DNA of 64,000 bases, taken from Rheinheimera sp. (GTDB taxonomy: Bacteria > Pseudomonadota > Gammaproteobacteria > Enterobacterales > Alteromonadaceae). Below, piece after piece: positions 1 to 9,245 of this stretch. The notes beneath the pieces are model-generated. The model saw only the letters and a list, made by a program, of their open reading frames with translations. It searched no databases and had not been told where the DNA came from. How positions within the stretch are numbered: the first letter of the stretch is position 1; every line of letters starts with the position of its first letter. The position numbers and the translations under genes are program-made. The stretch is taken from assembly GCF_030690345.1 (NCBI RefSeq), contig NZ_JAUYGV010000006.1, positions 930,001-994,000 of the forward strand, given 5' to 3'.

Positions 1-810
1 TTCCAGTATTATCAGGCCGAGATGGAAGATGAAATGGCAGAGCGGCTGGCGATGCTGCGTATGCTACGACAAGATTTTGCCAACGACAAATTACAGCTGT
101 GGTATCAGCCGCAGGTGTCGCTACAAGGCATGCAGGTTGTTGGCATGGAAGCGCTGTTGCGCTGGCCGCAGGGGCAGGGCCAGTTTGTATCACCGGCGGT
201 ATTTATTCCGCTGGCGGAATACTCCGGTTTGATTGTTGAAATTGGTGATTGGGTGTTGGCGCAGGCATGTTTGCAAATTAAACAACTGGCTAAACAAGGC
301 TTTGACGGCTTGCGTATCGCGGTTAACGTGTCGATGCCGCAATTTCGCAATGCTGGTTTTGTGCAGTCGGTTATCGACTGTGTTAACCATTATCAAATTA
401 ATCCGCAGTTGCTCGAGCTGGAAATCACTGAATCGGTGGTAATGGACGAACCCAAAATCGTCATCGAAGCGCTGCAAAAGCTGAAAAGCTTTGGTATCAA
501 AGTCGCGATTGATGATTTTGGTATCGGTTTTTCGTCACTAAGTTATTTACAACAGCTGCCGCTGGATCGGATTAAAGTGGACAGAGCCTTTATCCGTGAT
601 ATTGATAAGGCGGCCGGTGAAGTGATTGCCGAGACCATTATCAGCCTGGGTAAACGCTTAAACCTGTCTACCATTGCCGAAGGGGTTGAAACCAAAGCGC
701 AGGAGCAGGCCGTGTTGGCAATGGGCTGTGATGAGGTACAAGGCTTTATGTACGCCAAGCCTATGCCACCAACAGAGCTGTTGCTGTTCTTGCAACAGCA
801 GAAAAAATAA
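1..810 (+). CDS. EAL-domain c-di-GMP phosphodiesterase, 5' end outside window
   Basis: The frame is open from the left edge, so the gene begins upstream; the first residues (FQYYQAEMEDEMAERL) look like the linker that usually joins a GGDEF domain to an EAL domain. The visible 269 residues are a complete EAL domain: EALLRW near the start, LEITES, IDDFGIGFSSLSYL, KVDRAFI, IAEGVET and a final QGFMYAKP. All the usual metal and substrate motifs are present, so it should be an active phosphodiesterase that linearises cyclic-di-GMP at the inner membrane or in the cytosol. What it senses cannot be told because the N-terminus is missing. It is followed directly by a hairpin terminator and faces a gene on the other strand. 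Confidence 0.9.
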   Translation, partial: FQYYQAEMEDEMAERLAMLRMLRQDFANDKLQLWYQPQVSLQGMQVVGMEALLRWPQGQGQFVSPAVFIPLAEYSGLIVEIGDWVLAQACLQIKQLAKQGFDGLRIAVNVSMPQFRNAGFVQSVIDCVNHYQINPQLLELEITESVVMDEPKIVIEALQKLKSFGIKVAIDDFGIGFSSLSYLQQLPLDRIKVDRAFIRDIDKAAGEVIAETIISLGKRLNLSTIAEGVETKAQEQAVLAMGCDEVQGFMYAKPMPPTELLLFLQQQKK

Positions 811-838
811 AAAAACTGCCGTCAGGCAGTTTTTTTAT
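811..838. terminator. Bidirectional rho-independent terminator
   Basis: Stem ACTGCC/GGCAGT with loop GTCA, flanked by an A run on the left and a T run on the right. It lies between the ends of two convergent genes and can serve both. Confidence 0.85.
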
Positions 839-858
839 TTCACAGAAACCGCGTTAAT

Positions 859-1632
859 CTACTGTGGCGCTGATATGGCGGGTGCAGTATAGCCGGCCGC
901 CACAACATCATGATTTTGCGGTAACAATTCAGAAATGCCTACTAATAACACGCCCTGTTTTTGCAGCTTAGGCAATTGCTGGCGTAAAAAGCGGTAGGTT
1001 TCCGGATAAGGGTGGGCAATGGCAATGGCGGTTTGCCGCTTGCGCGCAATACGCAGCAGTAAATCAAACTGTTTACCAATAGCCGTTTCAGTTTGCTCGT
1101 TATCCAAAAACACGTGCCGGCTCAGGTTGGTTACACCAAACTGACGCGCATATTTACCGGCCTTACTGCGTGACGTGGTCAGGCTGTCAACAAAGAACAG
1201 CTGCCGTTTACTCAGGTATTCCATGGTCCAGGCCATCGGCAGTTCCTGCTCGGTGTAAAAACTGCCCATATGATTATTAATACCAATAGCGTAAGGAATA
1301 TCGGCCAGCGCGGCTTGCAGGGTTTGCTGTACCTGCTGTTTGGTCATGTTTGCCGTCAGGGCGCCGGGACCTAATGCCTTGCCGTTACTAGCCTCCATCG
1401 GCATATGCAGCATGACATCTTTTTGTTGCTGAAAAGCCTGCCGCGCTGCACGCTGGCCATAAGGCGTGTGTGGTAACACCGCATAGGTAAGCGGGAAAGG
1501 TAAATCGACCAACTGCAGGTCCGCTTTTTGATAGCCAATATCGTCGATAATAATGGCAATACGCACGTCGGGAACGGCGGATTGCAGCCGGACACTAAAC
1601 ATAACAATTAACAGAATTAAGACTAGTCGCAC
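859..1632 (-). CDS. yibQ: Divergent polysaccharide deacetylase family protein (YibQ-like)
   Basis: About 257 aa. After an N-terminal signal segment (VRLVLILLIVMFSV...) come the family motifs IIIDDIGYQ, HMPMEASNGKALGPGAL and GINNHMGS, placing it in the YibQ / divergent polysaccharide deacetylase family (DUF610), a periplasmic NodB-fold group of unproven substrate. The chosen GTG (first base 1632) follows an AAAGAG-type ribosome site; another GTG at 1665 would add 11 residues but has no such site. It lies downstream of envC and gpmI on the same strand, the usual order in gammaproteobacteria, so it is probably the last gene of that operon. Confidence 0.85.
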   Translation of the reverse strand: MRLVLILLIVMFSVRLQSAVPDVRIAIIIDDIGYQKADLQLVDLPFPLTYAVLPHTPYGQRAARQAFQQQKDVMLHMPMEASNGKALGPGALTANMTKQQVQQTLQAALADIPYAIGINNHMGSFYTEQELPMAWTMEYLSKRQLFFVDSLTTSRSKAGKYARQFGVTNLSRHVFLDNEQTETAIGKQFDLLLRIARKRQTAIAIAHPYPETYRFLRQQLPKLQKQGVLLVGISELLPQNHDVVAAGYTAPAISAPQ

Positions 1633-1722
1633 GTTATTATTATTCTCTTTTTGCGCAGGGTGCACGGCACCGCAGTATGGTAAAAAGTATATGCGTATCT
1701 TTGCTGCATTACATCAAAATTC

Positions 1723-2868
1723 TTATGGCCGGGTTTGACTTAGCCATTGCAGCGGATTAACTGCTTCCCCCTTGTCACGGATCTCAAAATACAGCCCTGC
1801 CGCGGCCTGGCCACCGCTCATACCCGCCAGCGCGATGGTCTCTCCGGCGTTAATCCGCGCGCCGGGTTGTTTTAATAAATTTTGATTATGGCCGTATAAA
1901 CTCATAAAGCCGGCGCCATGGTCCAGTACAATGACCCAACCATAGCCTTTGAGCCAGTCGGCATAGATCACCTGGCCATCAGCAATCGCTTTTACCGCCT
2001 GGCCCTCACTGGTTTGGATCAAAATGCCGCGGGAGGAAATACCGCCCTGGCGATCTTCGCCAAAACGTTGCAACAAACTGCCGCGCAGTGGCCAGGTCAG
2101 CTGGCCTTTTTGCCGGCTAAGCCCTGCCAGTTCACGGGCTTGCTCTGCTAACTTACGCAGTTCGTTCAGAGTGGTTTGTAAACTGGATTCATTCTGCCGC
2201 AGGTAATCCAGCTGTTTGCCCTGTTGTTGCAGCATGGCTTGCAGCCTGGCGACAGCTTGCTGCTGTGACGTTTTCGCCAGGGCTGATTTTTGCTGCTGTT
2301 GTTGCAGCGTGCTGAGGGTATCGGCCAGCTGTTGTTGCTTCTGTGCCAATTCAGTTTGCACTTGCTGCAACTGCATAATGGTGCTGTTTAGCTCGGTCAG
2401 TTGCTTTAATCTGGCTTCGTTAAAATAGCGATAGTAACTGAGTACCCGCTCCAGTTTGCCGGCATCTTGTTGGTTTAACAGCATTTTACTGTAATCGTGC
2501 TGGCCCAGGCTGTAGGCACTTTTTATTTGTGTTGCCAACAGCTTTTGCTGGCTTTGCAGTTTTTGTTCCAGCTCTGTTTGTTGCAGCGCCAGTTGTTGGC
2601 TGCGGTTGGCTAACTCCTGGCGTTGCTGTTCGGTCTGGCGCAAGGCGGCTGAGGCTTCAGCCAGCGCACGATCAGACTGCTGCAGTTTCTGTTCAGCTTG
2701 ATCCAGTTGTTGTTGTTGCTGTTTTACCTGGCGTTCAGTCAACTGGATTTGTTGTTTCAGCTCAGCCAGCTCTTGCTCTTGCTGCTGTTGCGCTGCTATC
2801 GGAGCGCAGCACAGCAACAGCAGCCAGTAAGGTTGCTTCAGTAGCCGTTTCAGTTTGTGCAGTAGCAT
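1723..2868 (-). CDS. envC: Murein hydrolase activator EnvC
   Basis: 381 aa: a signal peptide, then a long Gln/Leu-rich coiled coil (about residues 25-240), then a C-terminal LytM/M23 domain (about 255-378). The LytM domain lacks the zinc ligands of active peptidases: ISSRGILI has no first His, and LYFEIR replaces the LHFE-type site. This is the signature of EnvC-type activators, which are recruited by FtsEX and switch on the AmiA/AmiB amidases at division rather than cutting murein themselves. Its ATG abuts the stop codon of gpmI with no spacer, so the two are translationally linked. Confidence 0.93.
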   Translation of the reverse strand: MLLHKLKRLLKQPYWLLLLCCAPIAAQQQQEQELAELKQQIQLTERQVKQQQQQLDQAEQKLQQSDRALAEASAALRQTEQQRQELANRSQQLALQQTELEQKLQSQQKLLATQIKSAYSLGQHDYSKMLLNQQDAGKLERVLSYYRYFNEARLKQLTELNSTIMQLQQVQTELAQKQQQLADTLSTLQQQQQKSALAKTSQQQAVARLQAMLQQQGKQLDYLRQNESSLQTTLNELRKLAEQARELAGLSRQKGQLTWPLRGSLLQRFGEDRQGGISSRGILIQTSEGQAVKAIADGQVIYADWLKGYGWVIVLDHGAGFMSLYGHNQNLLKQPGARINAGETIALAGMSGGQAAAGLYFEIRDKGEAVNPLQWLSQTRP

Positions 2869-4413
2869 TTACTTCGGCTGCATCAGAATTTTTCCGCTCA
2901 TTTCTGCCGGCACCGGCATCCCCATCAGCGACAGCATGGTGGGGGCGATGTCGCTCAAAATACCGCCTTCGGTAACATTTGCCGGCCGGCCAACGTAGAT
3001 CAGCGGTACCGGGCCACTGGTGTGGGCGGTATGTGCCTGGCCTGAGTCGGTATCAAGCATCATCTCTGCATTACCATGGTCGGCAGTGATCAGGCACTCG
3101 CCGCCCACTTCGTGCAAGGCTTCCACCACACGGCCAATACAACTATCTACCGCTTCTACTGCCTTAATAGCCGCGGACAATACACCGGTATGGCCTACCA
3201 TGTCGCCATTGGGGTAGTTGCAGATAATAACGTCAAACTCGCCGCTGTGGATGGCGCCGACCAGTTTATCGGTCAGCTCAGTTGAGCTCATTTCCGGTTG
3301 CAAGTCGTAAGTTGCCACTTTGGGTGAATCAACCAAAATGCGCTGCTCGCCTTTGAACAGCTCTTCTCTGCCACCGCTGAAAAAGAAGGTAACATGGGCG
3401 TACTTTTCGGTTTCAGAAATACGCAGCTGAGTTTTGTCGTGTTTTGCCAGCCATTCTCCCAGCACATTATTTAAGCTCTCCGGCGGGTAAGCGCAGGGGG
3501 CGTTAATATCGGCGGCATACTCAGTCAACATAATAAAACTGCCGAGCTTAGGCCGGTATACGCGGGCAAAGCCGTCAAAGTCATCATTAATAAAAGCGCG
3601 GCTGAATTGACGGGCGCGGTCGGCACGAAAATTCATAAAAATCAGTGCATCGCCGTCCTGCATTTTAACCGGCTGGCCTTGTGCGGTTAAAATTGCGGTA
3701 GCCTTAACAAACTCGTCGTTTTCATCTCTGCTGTAGGCCTGTTCCAGCGCCTGCAGCGCATTATCCGCCTGATAGGCGGCTTTGCCGGTGGTGAGTAAAT
3801 CGTACGCTTGCTGCACACGGTCCCAGCGTTTATCGCGGTCCATAGCAAAGTAGCGGCCGATAACCGAGGCAATTTGTCCGCTGCCGGTTTTATCAAAATG
3901 CGCCTGAATTTTTTGCAGCGATGCTTTAGCGCTGCGAGGCGGGGTATCGCGGCCATCTAAAAAGGCATGCAGGTAAATCGGGCCGGCGCCTTGCTGCTCG
4001 GCCAGTTTAATCATGGCTAACAGGTGATCTTCATGGCTGTGCACGCCACCAGGTGATAGCAGGCCCATAATATGCACGGCTTTGTTTTGCTGTTTGGCGG
4101 CAGTGACGGCTTGTGTTAACACCGGATTAGTAAAGAAATCGCCATCGCTAATGGCTTTGGTAATGCGGGTAAAATCCTGATAAACCACCCGACCTGAGCC
4201 CAAATTAACATGGCCTACTTCGGAGTTGCCCATTTGGCCATCAGGTAAGCCGACATCCAGGCCTGAGCCGGAAATCAGCGTATGCGGACAGCTTTGCCAC
4301 AGTTTATCCATAACCGGTGTATTGGCCTGAGCAATAGCATTATTGTTGGTGTCTTCGCGATAGCCCCAGCCATCCAAAATTAATAATACTAAAGGTTTTT
4401 TGCGCGCGGCCAT
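2869..4413 (-). CDS. gpmI: 2,3-bisphosphoglycerate-independent phosphoglycerate mutase
   Basis: 514 aa from the ATG at 4413 ([18 protein letters not shown]), which has a GGAG ribosome site. The reading frame is open further upstream, but that extension runs into the promoter region and has no family similarity. It interconverts 3- and 2-phosphoglycerate in glycolysis using manganese and a phosphoserine intermediate: D14 in LILDGWG and nucleophile S64 in GNSEVGH are visible, with VHSHEDH, GRDTPP and the C-terminal TADHGNAE metal motif. Full family length. It heads a gpmI-envC-yibQ operon, divergent from yibN across about 165 bp. Confidence 0.96.
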   Translation of the reverse strand: MAARKKPLVLLILDGWGYREDTNNNAIAQANTPVMDKLWQSCPHTLISGSGLDVGLPDGQMGNSEVGHVNLGSGRVVYQDFTRITKAISDGDFFTNPVLTQAVTAAKQQNKAVHIMGLLSPGGVHSHEDHLLAMIKLAEQQGAGPIYLHAFLDGRDTPPRSAKASLQKIQAHFDKTGSGQIASVIGRYFAMDRDKRWDRVQQAYDLLTTGKAAYQADNALQALEQAYSRDENDEFVKATAILTAQGQPVKMQDGDALIFMNFRADRARQFSRAFINDDFDGFARVYRPKLGSFIMLTEYAADINAPCAYPPESLNNVLGEWLAKHDKTQLRISETEKYAHVTFFFSGGREELFKGEQRILVDSPKVATYDLQPEMSSTELTDKLVGAIHSGEFDVIICNYPNGDMVGHTGVLSAAIKAVEAVDSCIGRVVEALHEVGGECLITADHGNAEMMLDTDSGQAHTAHTSGPVPLIYVGRPANVTEGGILSDIAPTMLSLMGMPVPAEMSGKILMQPK

Positions 4414-4580
4414 AAATACTCCGTTGTTAAGCAGGAAGCTAAAAAGACGAGTGGCTATATTACCGAAATTTGTGCAATTCTCCAGCTCTGTAATTGCAGC
4501 GGCAGGCCGACAGGGCTGCTTTCTGTTTTTAAACTGAGTATACTCAGCGCTGATTATTATTTTGTACAAGCAGAGTGAAT

Positions 4581-5015
4581 ATGCAGCAGTATATCGAATT
4601 TGTAACCAATCATCCGATCCTAAGTGCAGTGTGGGTAGTGTTATTTGTCTTGTTAGTGGCAAGTTGGCTGAAATCGCTGTTCTCTGCGGTAAAGCAGGTT
4701 ACACCAACCGAGCTGACTTTACAGGTGAATCGTCAGAACGCTACGGTAGTGGATATTCGTACAGAAGCGGATTTTGCCAAAGGCCATATTACCGGTGCAC
4801 GGCATTTAGCGTTGGCGGAGATTGAAAAACAGCAGCTGGCAGGGCTTGAAAAGCAAAAAGCTGAACCCATTATCTTGGTATGTCAGGCTGGCATGACGGC
4901 ACAAAAAGCCGCGGCCAGTTTGTTAAAACAAGGCTTCACTACCGTGTCTGTGCTGCAAGGCGGCATGGGTAGTTGGACCGGAGCCAGTTTACCGCTGGTG
5001 AAATCGAAGAGGTAA
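4581..5015 (+). CDS. yibN: Membrane-anchored rhodanese-like protein YibN
   Basis: 144 aa. One N-terminal membrane segment (about residues 13-30, [16 protein letters not shown]) is followed by a rhodanese domain with [18 protein letters not shown] and an active-site loop containing C101 ([10 protein letters not shown]). The start is set at ATG 4581, matching the E. coli YibN N-terminus (MQ...F..HPILS); a GTG two codons upstream is possible. It stands before grxC and secB, as in E. coli. The cysteine suggests persulfide or thiol chemistry at the membrane, but the substrate is unknown. Confidence 0.9.
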   Translation: MQQYIEFVTNHPILSAVWVVLFVLLVASWLKSLFSAVKQVTPTELTLQVNRQNATVVDIRTEADFAKGHITGARHLALAEIEKQQLAGLEKQKAEPIILVCQAGMTAQKAAASLLKQGFTTVSVLQGGMGSWTGASLPLVKSKR

Positions 5016-5017
5016 TG

Positions 5018-5275
5018 ATGTCGCAAGTCACTATTTACACCAAAGCCTATTGTCCTTATTGTGTTCGCGCTAAGTACGTGTTGGACAACAAGCAGGTGAG
5101 CTATCAGGAGATACGCATTGACGAACAACCTGAACTGCGTCCGCAGATGATAGAACTTGCCGGTGGCAGAACCACAGTACCGCAAATTTTTATTGCCGGC
5201 CGTCATATTGGTGGTTGCGACGATATGTTGGCGCTGGATGCCAGTGGCCAGCTCGATACGTTATTAAATTCATAA
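5018..5275 (+). CDS. grxC: Glutaredoxin 3
   Basis: 85 aa. It has the redox motif CPYC (C12, C15), the TVPQIF cis-proline motif and GGCDD at the glutathione site, all diagnostic of class I glutaredoxin 3, a cytosolic glutathione-dependent disulfide reductase. Two in-frame ATGs occur (5015, overlapping the yibN stop, and 5018); 5018 has better spacing from AGAGG. The overlap or near-overlap implies translational coupling to yibN. Confidence 0.94.
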   Translation: MSQVTIYTKAYCPYCVRAKYVLDNKQVSYQEIRIDEQPELRPQMIELAGGRTTVPQIFIAGRHIGGCDDMLALDASGQLDTLLNS

Positions 5276-5297
5276 TTAAAATACAGTAGGAATTATC

Positions 5298-5786
5298 ATG
5301 GCCGAACAACAAGCAAACGGCGTTGCAACTGAGCAGCAGGGTTTACAGTTTTCTATTCAACGTATTTTCGTAAAAGATATTTCTTTCGAAGCGCCTAATG
5401 CGCCGGCCATCTTCCGTAAAGAATGGAAACCGGAAGTTAAACTGGATTTGGATACCCGCAGTGAAAAGCTGGAAGACAATGTTTATCAGGTGATCCTGTC
5501 GCTGACAGTTACGACCACTGTAGAAGGCGAAACGGCGTTTTTATGTGAAGTGCAGCAAGCCGGTATTTTCTCTATTGGCCAGTTAGAAGATGCGCAAATG
5601 GCGCATATGCTGGCGTCATTTTGCCCTAACATGCTGTTTCCCTACGCCCGCGAAGCGGTGTCTAACCTGGTAAACCGTGGTACTTTCCCACAATTGAACC
5701 TGGCACCGGTTAACTTTGATGCCTTGTTTGCCCAATACCTGCAGAAGCGTCAGGCTGAAGTGCAGGATACCAGAGCAGACGCTTAA
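5298..5786 (+). CDS. secB: Protein-export chaperone SecB
   Basis: 162 aa. SecB is a tetrameric cytosolic chaperone that keeps preproteins unfolded and passes them to SecA. Seen here: the conserved [19 protein letters not shown] opening, the WKPEVKLDL strand, and ...[36 protein letters not shown]. An AGGA ribosome site precedes the ATG. It lies 22 bp after grxC and 3 bp before gpsA, so the four genes yibN-grxC-secB-gpsA probably form one operon. Confidence 0.97.
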   Translation: MAEQQANGVATEQQGLQFSIQRIFVKDISFEAPNAPAIFRKEWKPEVKLDLDTRSEKLEDNVYQVILSLTVTTTVEGETAFLCEVQQAGIFSIGQLEDAQMAHMLASFCPNMLFPYAREAVSNLVNRGTFPQLNLAPVNFDALFAQYLQKRQAEVQDTRADA

Positions 5787-5789
5787 ATA

Positions 5790-6797
5790 ATGCAAGCTTC
5801 AGCTATTGCTGTAATAGGGGCGGGGTCTTATGGCACCGCTCTGGCTATTTGTCTGGCGCGTAACGGTAATTCCATCAGTTTATGGGGCCGTAACAGCGAT
5901 GACATTGCGTTAATGGCGCAACAACGCTTAAACCAAAAATATCTGCCGGATATCCGTTTGCCTGATTCTTTGCAGGTTACTGATAACCTGGCAGATGCCG
6001 CAGGCAGCAGCCGCGACATTCTGCTGGTGGTACCAAGCCATGCCTTTGCGCAAACGCTGCAACAAATTAAACCTTTTTTGCAGCCCAATGCCCGTGTGGC
6101 CTGGGCCACTAAAGGTCTGGAGCCTGAAACCGGTCGGTTATTGCAGGACGTAGCGCGCGACATTTTGGGTGAGGCTGTGTCATTGGCGGTATTCTCGGGG
6201 CCAACCTTTGCCAAAGAGATGGCACTGGGCATGCCGACGGCCATTTCGTTGTCTTCTACTGACCCGGAGTTTATTACTGAGCTGTCAGACTTATTGCATT
6301 GTGCAAAAAGTTTCCGCGTGTATACCAATCCTGATTTTATCGGCGTGCAACTGGGTGGCGCCGTAAAAAACGTTATTGCTATCGGCGCCGGTATGGCAGA
6401 CGGTATCGGTTTTGGTGCCAATGCCCGTACCGCGTTAATTACGCGTGGTTTAACAGAAATGTGCCGCTTGGGTTGTGCGTTGGGAGCAAAAAAAGACACC
6501 TTTATGGGTATGGCCGGGTTGGGCGATTTAGTTTTAACCTGCACTGACAACCAGTCACGTAACCGCCGTTTCGGGTTGTTGCTGGGCCAGGGCAAAGCAG
6601 TTGATGATGCGATGCAGAGCATTGGTCAGGTGGTTGAAGGCTATCGCAATGCGAAAGAGGTATTCAACCTGGCGCAGCGTGTCGGGGTTGAAATGCCGAT
6701 CACTGAGCAAATTTATCAGGTGCTGTACCAGGGTAAAGACGTTAAGTTAGCAGCGCTGGATTTATTAGGCCGTGAAAAACGCGACGAAGTAAGTTAA
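5790..6797 (+). CDS. gpsA: Glycerol-3-phosphate dehydrogenase [NAD(P)+]
   Basis: 335 aa. It reduces dihydroxyacetone phosphate to sn-glycerol-3-phosphate for phospholipid synthesis. The N-terminal nucleotide-binding GAGSYG (residues 10-15) and the motif [13 protein letters not shown], with the catalytic lysine, are visible, followed by the helical C-terminal domain with RNRRFG. It follows secB as in E. coli. The last codons and stop lie inside a 30-bp perfect palindrome shared with the facing gene, so both proteins end in -EVS. Confidence 0.96.
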   Translation: MQASAIAVIGAGSYGTALAICLARNGNSISLWGRNSDDIALMAQQRLNQKYLPDIRLPDSLQVTDNLADAAGSSRDILLVVPSHAFAQTLQQIKPFLQPNARVAWATKGLEPETGRLLQDVARDILGEAVSLAVFSGPTFAKEMALGMPTAISLSSTDPEFITELSDLLHCAKSFRVYTNPDFIGVQLGGAVKNVIAIGAGMADGIGFGANARTALITRGLTEMCRLGCALGAKKDTFMGMAGLGDLVLTCTDNQSRNRRFGLLLGQGKAVDDAMQSIGQVVEGYRNAKEVFNLAQRVGVEMPITEQIYQVLYQGKDVKLAALDLLGREKRDEVS

Positions 6798-6815
6798 CCC
6801 GGGTTAACTTACTTC
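6786..6815. repeat. Perfect 30-bp palindrome covering two convergent stop codons
   Basis: The arm GAAGTAAGTTAACCC is followed directly by its reverse complement with no loop. The stop of gpsA (6795-6797) and the stop of the facing EAL gene (6804-6806) both lie in it. There is no T run, so it is not a classical intrinsic terminator, although an RNA hairpin could form in either transcript. Confidence 0.95.
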
Positions 6816-8654
6816 TTTGCGCACCAGCTTATTTTCTTTGGCCAATAACGCCGGGATTTCAGCAGCCGGCAGGGCCTTGCTGAACAAGTGCCCCTGCAAA
6901 ATATCACAGCCCATCACATGCAGCAGATAAGCCTGCATCTCATTTTCAATACCGGTCGCAATAACATCCAGTTGTAAATAAGACGCCAGTCTGATCAGGC
7001 TGGCGGTGATATTGCGCTGCTGTTCGTTATGTTCCATATCTTTAATAAAGCCGGGCGCAATTTTAATACTGTGCAGCGGGTATTGACGCAGCACCGACAG
7101 TGAAGACACGCCCTGGCCGAAATTGTCCAGCGTTAAATGAAAACCAAGAGTTGTTAACTGCTTCAAAGTATTATGGATATTGGTGTCAGGCTGCAAAAAA
7201 ATATCTTCGTGCAATTCCAGTTCAAACTGCTCTGCAGATAGGCCGGTTACGGATAACTGGTTACTGAGTGTGGCGACAAAATCGGCCTGACGAAAGCTCT
7301 GGCTGGCAATATTTAATGAAATACGGCCGCGATTAATGCCGGTTTGTTGCCAGTATTGTAATTGCTCACAACATTTTCTGAATGTCAGCCGGTCCAGCGC
7401 TATCAGTAAGCCGGTTTCATCAGCAACATTGAGAAAAGATGCCGGTGACAACACGCCGCGTTTCGGGCTGTGCCAGCGCAATAATGCCTCGTAGCCAACC
7501 ACACGGTTGCTGCCGATGCTCAGCCTCGGCTGATAGTGCACATCAAACTCGCCCTGCAACAGCGCTTTTTGCAACTCGGTTTCTAAACTCTGATACTCCG
7601 GTGCCCGTTGCTGTACCCGGGTATTAGCAAACAGCAGCGCATCGCTGCCCAGTTTTGCCGCCCCGGTTAAGGCCCGCTCTGCTTCGGCCAGCAGGGCTGC
7701 CGGGGTGTGGCCATCAAGCGGATACAAGCTGATGCCGATCAGGGTTTGTAACGATGCCTTCGCAGCCGGCTCACCTAATTCAGCGGTTAAACCCAGTAGT
7801 TTATGTGCCAGCCGGTTCAGGCTTATTTCTACCTGACCGTCACACAGTTGCGGTGGCAACAGCACGGCTAAGGTATCCTGGCTGTAGCGCGCAGCAACAC
7901 AGCCTTGAGGAATTTGTTGCAGCAATGTACCGCTGATTTTACCTATCACATTTTGCAGCAGTATATGTTGTTGGTTATCTGCAGCCAGCAGTTGGTTAAA
8001 TTTAATTAACAGCAGCGCGCATTGCGGCTGCTTGCTGTTGCAACTACTAAGCAGGGTTTGCAGATAATCTTCCAATAACAATGGGCTGAGCAAACCGGTT
8101 TCAGCATCATGCATAATACGGTGCGTCAGTTCCTGCTGTTGTTGTTTCAAGCGGCTGATATTGCGGCCCACCAACAAATAACAAGCCGGCGGCTGTGTTG
8201 TGGCGGTGACAGACAGCGATAAAGCGATTCTGGGGCGGTGCTCACCGGCATCCAGCCAGGCTTCACCTTGCCAGTTACTGAGCTGGTTAGCATCCTGCAG
8301 CAACAGCTGTTCACCGTGAGCATTCTGATACAGTGCCAGCGGTGCTGATGGCGCTCTGTGTTTGTCAGGCAATAAAGCGCTGAAAGCCGGGTTGAGATAG
8401 CCCGGACTGAGATCCTCGGTAACAATGGCAATAAGATCGTCAGATTGCTGTAAAAAACCCTGTAACACACTGTGTTTGGCTAAGATGTCGTTATGGCGTC
8501 GTCGCAGCTTGCTGTTATATAACGTCAGCACTACGATTAGCAGCAGTAATACAGCTATGGCTATGCCATTTTGCCAACCTGTACCGGCTTGATTAGCAAA
8601 AGCCGGCATGGCGGGGAGCAGAGCAGACAAAAGCAGCCAACAATGCAGCGGCAT
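6804..8654 (-). CDS. GGDEF/EAL-type membrane signalling protein, probably catalytically inactive
   Basis: 616 aa. A signal peptide or first membrane segment (residues 1-20) and a second segment (about 28-47) precede a PAS-like region (about 65-170), a degenerate GGDEF domain and an EAL domain (about 360-605). No GGDEF signature is visible; the equivalent region reads RYSQDTLAVLLPP. The EAL domain keeps YEALLRW and SLNIAS, but the double-aspartate motif is LDNFGQG instead of DDFGTG, the usual KVDRSFI reads KIAPGFI, and AEGVE reads ATGIE. Loss of a metal-binding aspartate argues against phosphodiesterase activity; a c-di-GMP-binding or protein-binding role is more likely. Confidence 0.85.
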   Translation of the reverse strand: MPLHCWLLLSALLPAMPAFANQAGTGWQNGIAIAVLLLLIVVLTLYNSKLRRRHNDILAKHSVLQGFLQQSDDLIAIVTEDLSPGYLNPAFSALLPDKHRAPSAPLALYQNAHGEQLLLQDANQLSNWQGEAWLDAGEHRPRIALSLSVTATTQPPACYLLVGRNISRLKQQQQELTHRIMHDAETGLLSPLLLEDYLQTLLSSCNSKQPQCALLLIKFNQLLAADNQQHILLQNVIGKISGTLLQQIPQGCVAARYSQDTLAVLLPPQLCDGQVEISLNRLAHKLLGLTAELGEPAAKASLQTLIGISLYPLDGHTPAALLAEAERALTGAAKLGSDALLFANTRVQQRAPEYQSLETELQKALLQGEFDVHYQPRLSIGSNRVVGYEALLRWHSPKRGVLSPASFLNVADETGLLIALDRLTFRKCCEQLQYWQQTGINRGRISLNIASQSFRQADFVATLSNQLSVTGLSAEQFELELHEDIFLQPDTNIHNTLKQLTTLGFHLTLDNFGQGVSSLSVLRQYPLHSIKIAPGFIKDMEHNEQQRNITASLIRLASYLQLDVIATGIENEMQAYLLHVMGCDILQGHLFSKALPAAEIPALLAKENKLVRKEVS

Positions 8655-8738
8655 AGTCTTAACATCCTTGTTATCGATTTAAACGCCATTAAATATAGCT
8701 GTAGTCTGTTTGGATATGCAAATGCAATAGCAGCCTAT

Positions 8739-9206
8739 TTACGGCCGTGCGCCGCTATAACCGAGTTGGCGCCATGATTCGTATACAAAAACAGCCACCG
8801 CATTAGACAAATTCATTGAGCGGCTGTTGGCCGTCATTGGAATGCGCAACCAGTGCTGCGCCGGCATTTGTTGCAGTACTTCTGCCGGCAAACCGCGGCT
8901 TTCCGGGCCGAAAACCAGCGCATCGTTGGTCTGATACTGAACCTCACTGTGCTGGCGCTGACCTTTAGTGGTGCAGGCAAATATCCGTGGCGGTGCCACA
9001 GTGTTCACAAAATGGGCAAAATCCGCGTGGCGTTGCACTTGAGCAAATTCATGGTAATCCAGCCCTGCGCGTTTAATGCGTTTGTCATCCCAGGCAAAAC
9101 CCAGTGGCTCAATCAGGTGCAACCGGTAACCGGTATTAGCGCAAAGTCGGATAATATTGCCGGTGTTGGGCGGAATTTCCGGTTCAAACAATACAATGTG
9201 CAACAT
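8739..9206 (-). CDS. trmL: tRNA (cytidine(34)-2'-O)-methyltransferase TrmL
   Basis: 155 aa, the usual length of this small SPOUT methyltransferase, which 2'-O-methylates the wobble base of tRNA-Leu isoacceptors using SAM. The three SPOUT motifs are clear: [19 protein letters not shown] near the N-terminus, [11 protein letters not shown], and the knot-forming [13 protein letters not shown] near the C-terminus. It is preceded by pldB on the same strand, with a 39-bp gap. Confidence 0.93.
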   Translation of the reverse strand: MLHIVLFEPEIPPNTGNIIRLCANTGYRLHLIEPLGFAWDDKRIKRAGLDYHEFAQVQRHADFAHFVNTVAPPRIFACTTKGQRQHSEVQYQTNDALVFGPESRGLPAEVLQQMPAQHWLRIPMTANSRSMNLSNAVAVFVYESWRQLGYSGARP

Positions 9207-9245
9207 GATAAACTCCAGAGTAACAAGGTGCGCAGTGTAACAAAT

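Noticed and set aside
2529..2975. 148-codon plus-strand frame opposite envC
   Set aside because: Its Ala/Val-rich composition comes from the Gln-rich coiled-coil codons of envC read in antisense; no start signal.
4414..4662. Open frame extending gpmI by 83 codons upstream
   Set aside because: The extension has no family similarity and covers the promoter region; the ATG at 4413 has a proper ribosome site and gives the family length.
5828..6622. 264-codon minus-strand frame inside gpsA
   Set aside because: It is the antisense shadow of a well-conserved gene and shows no protein family pattern.
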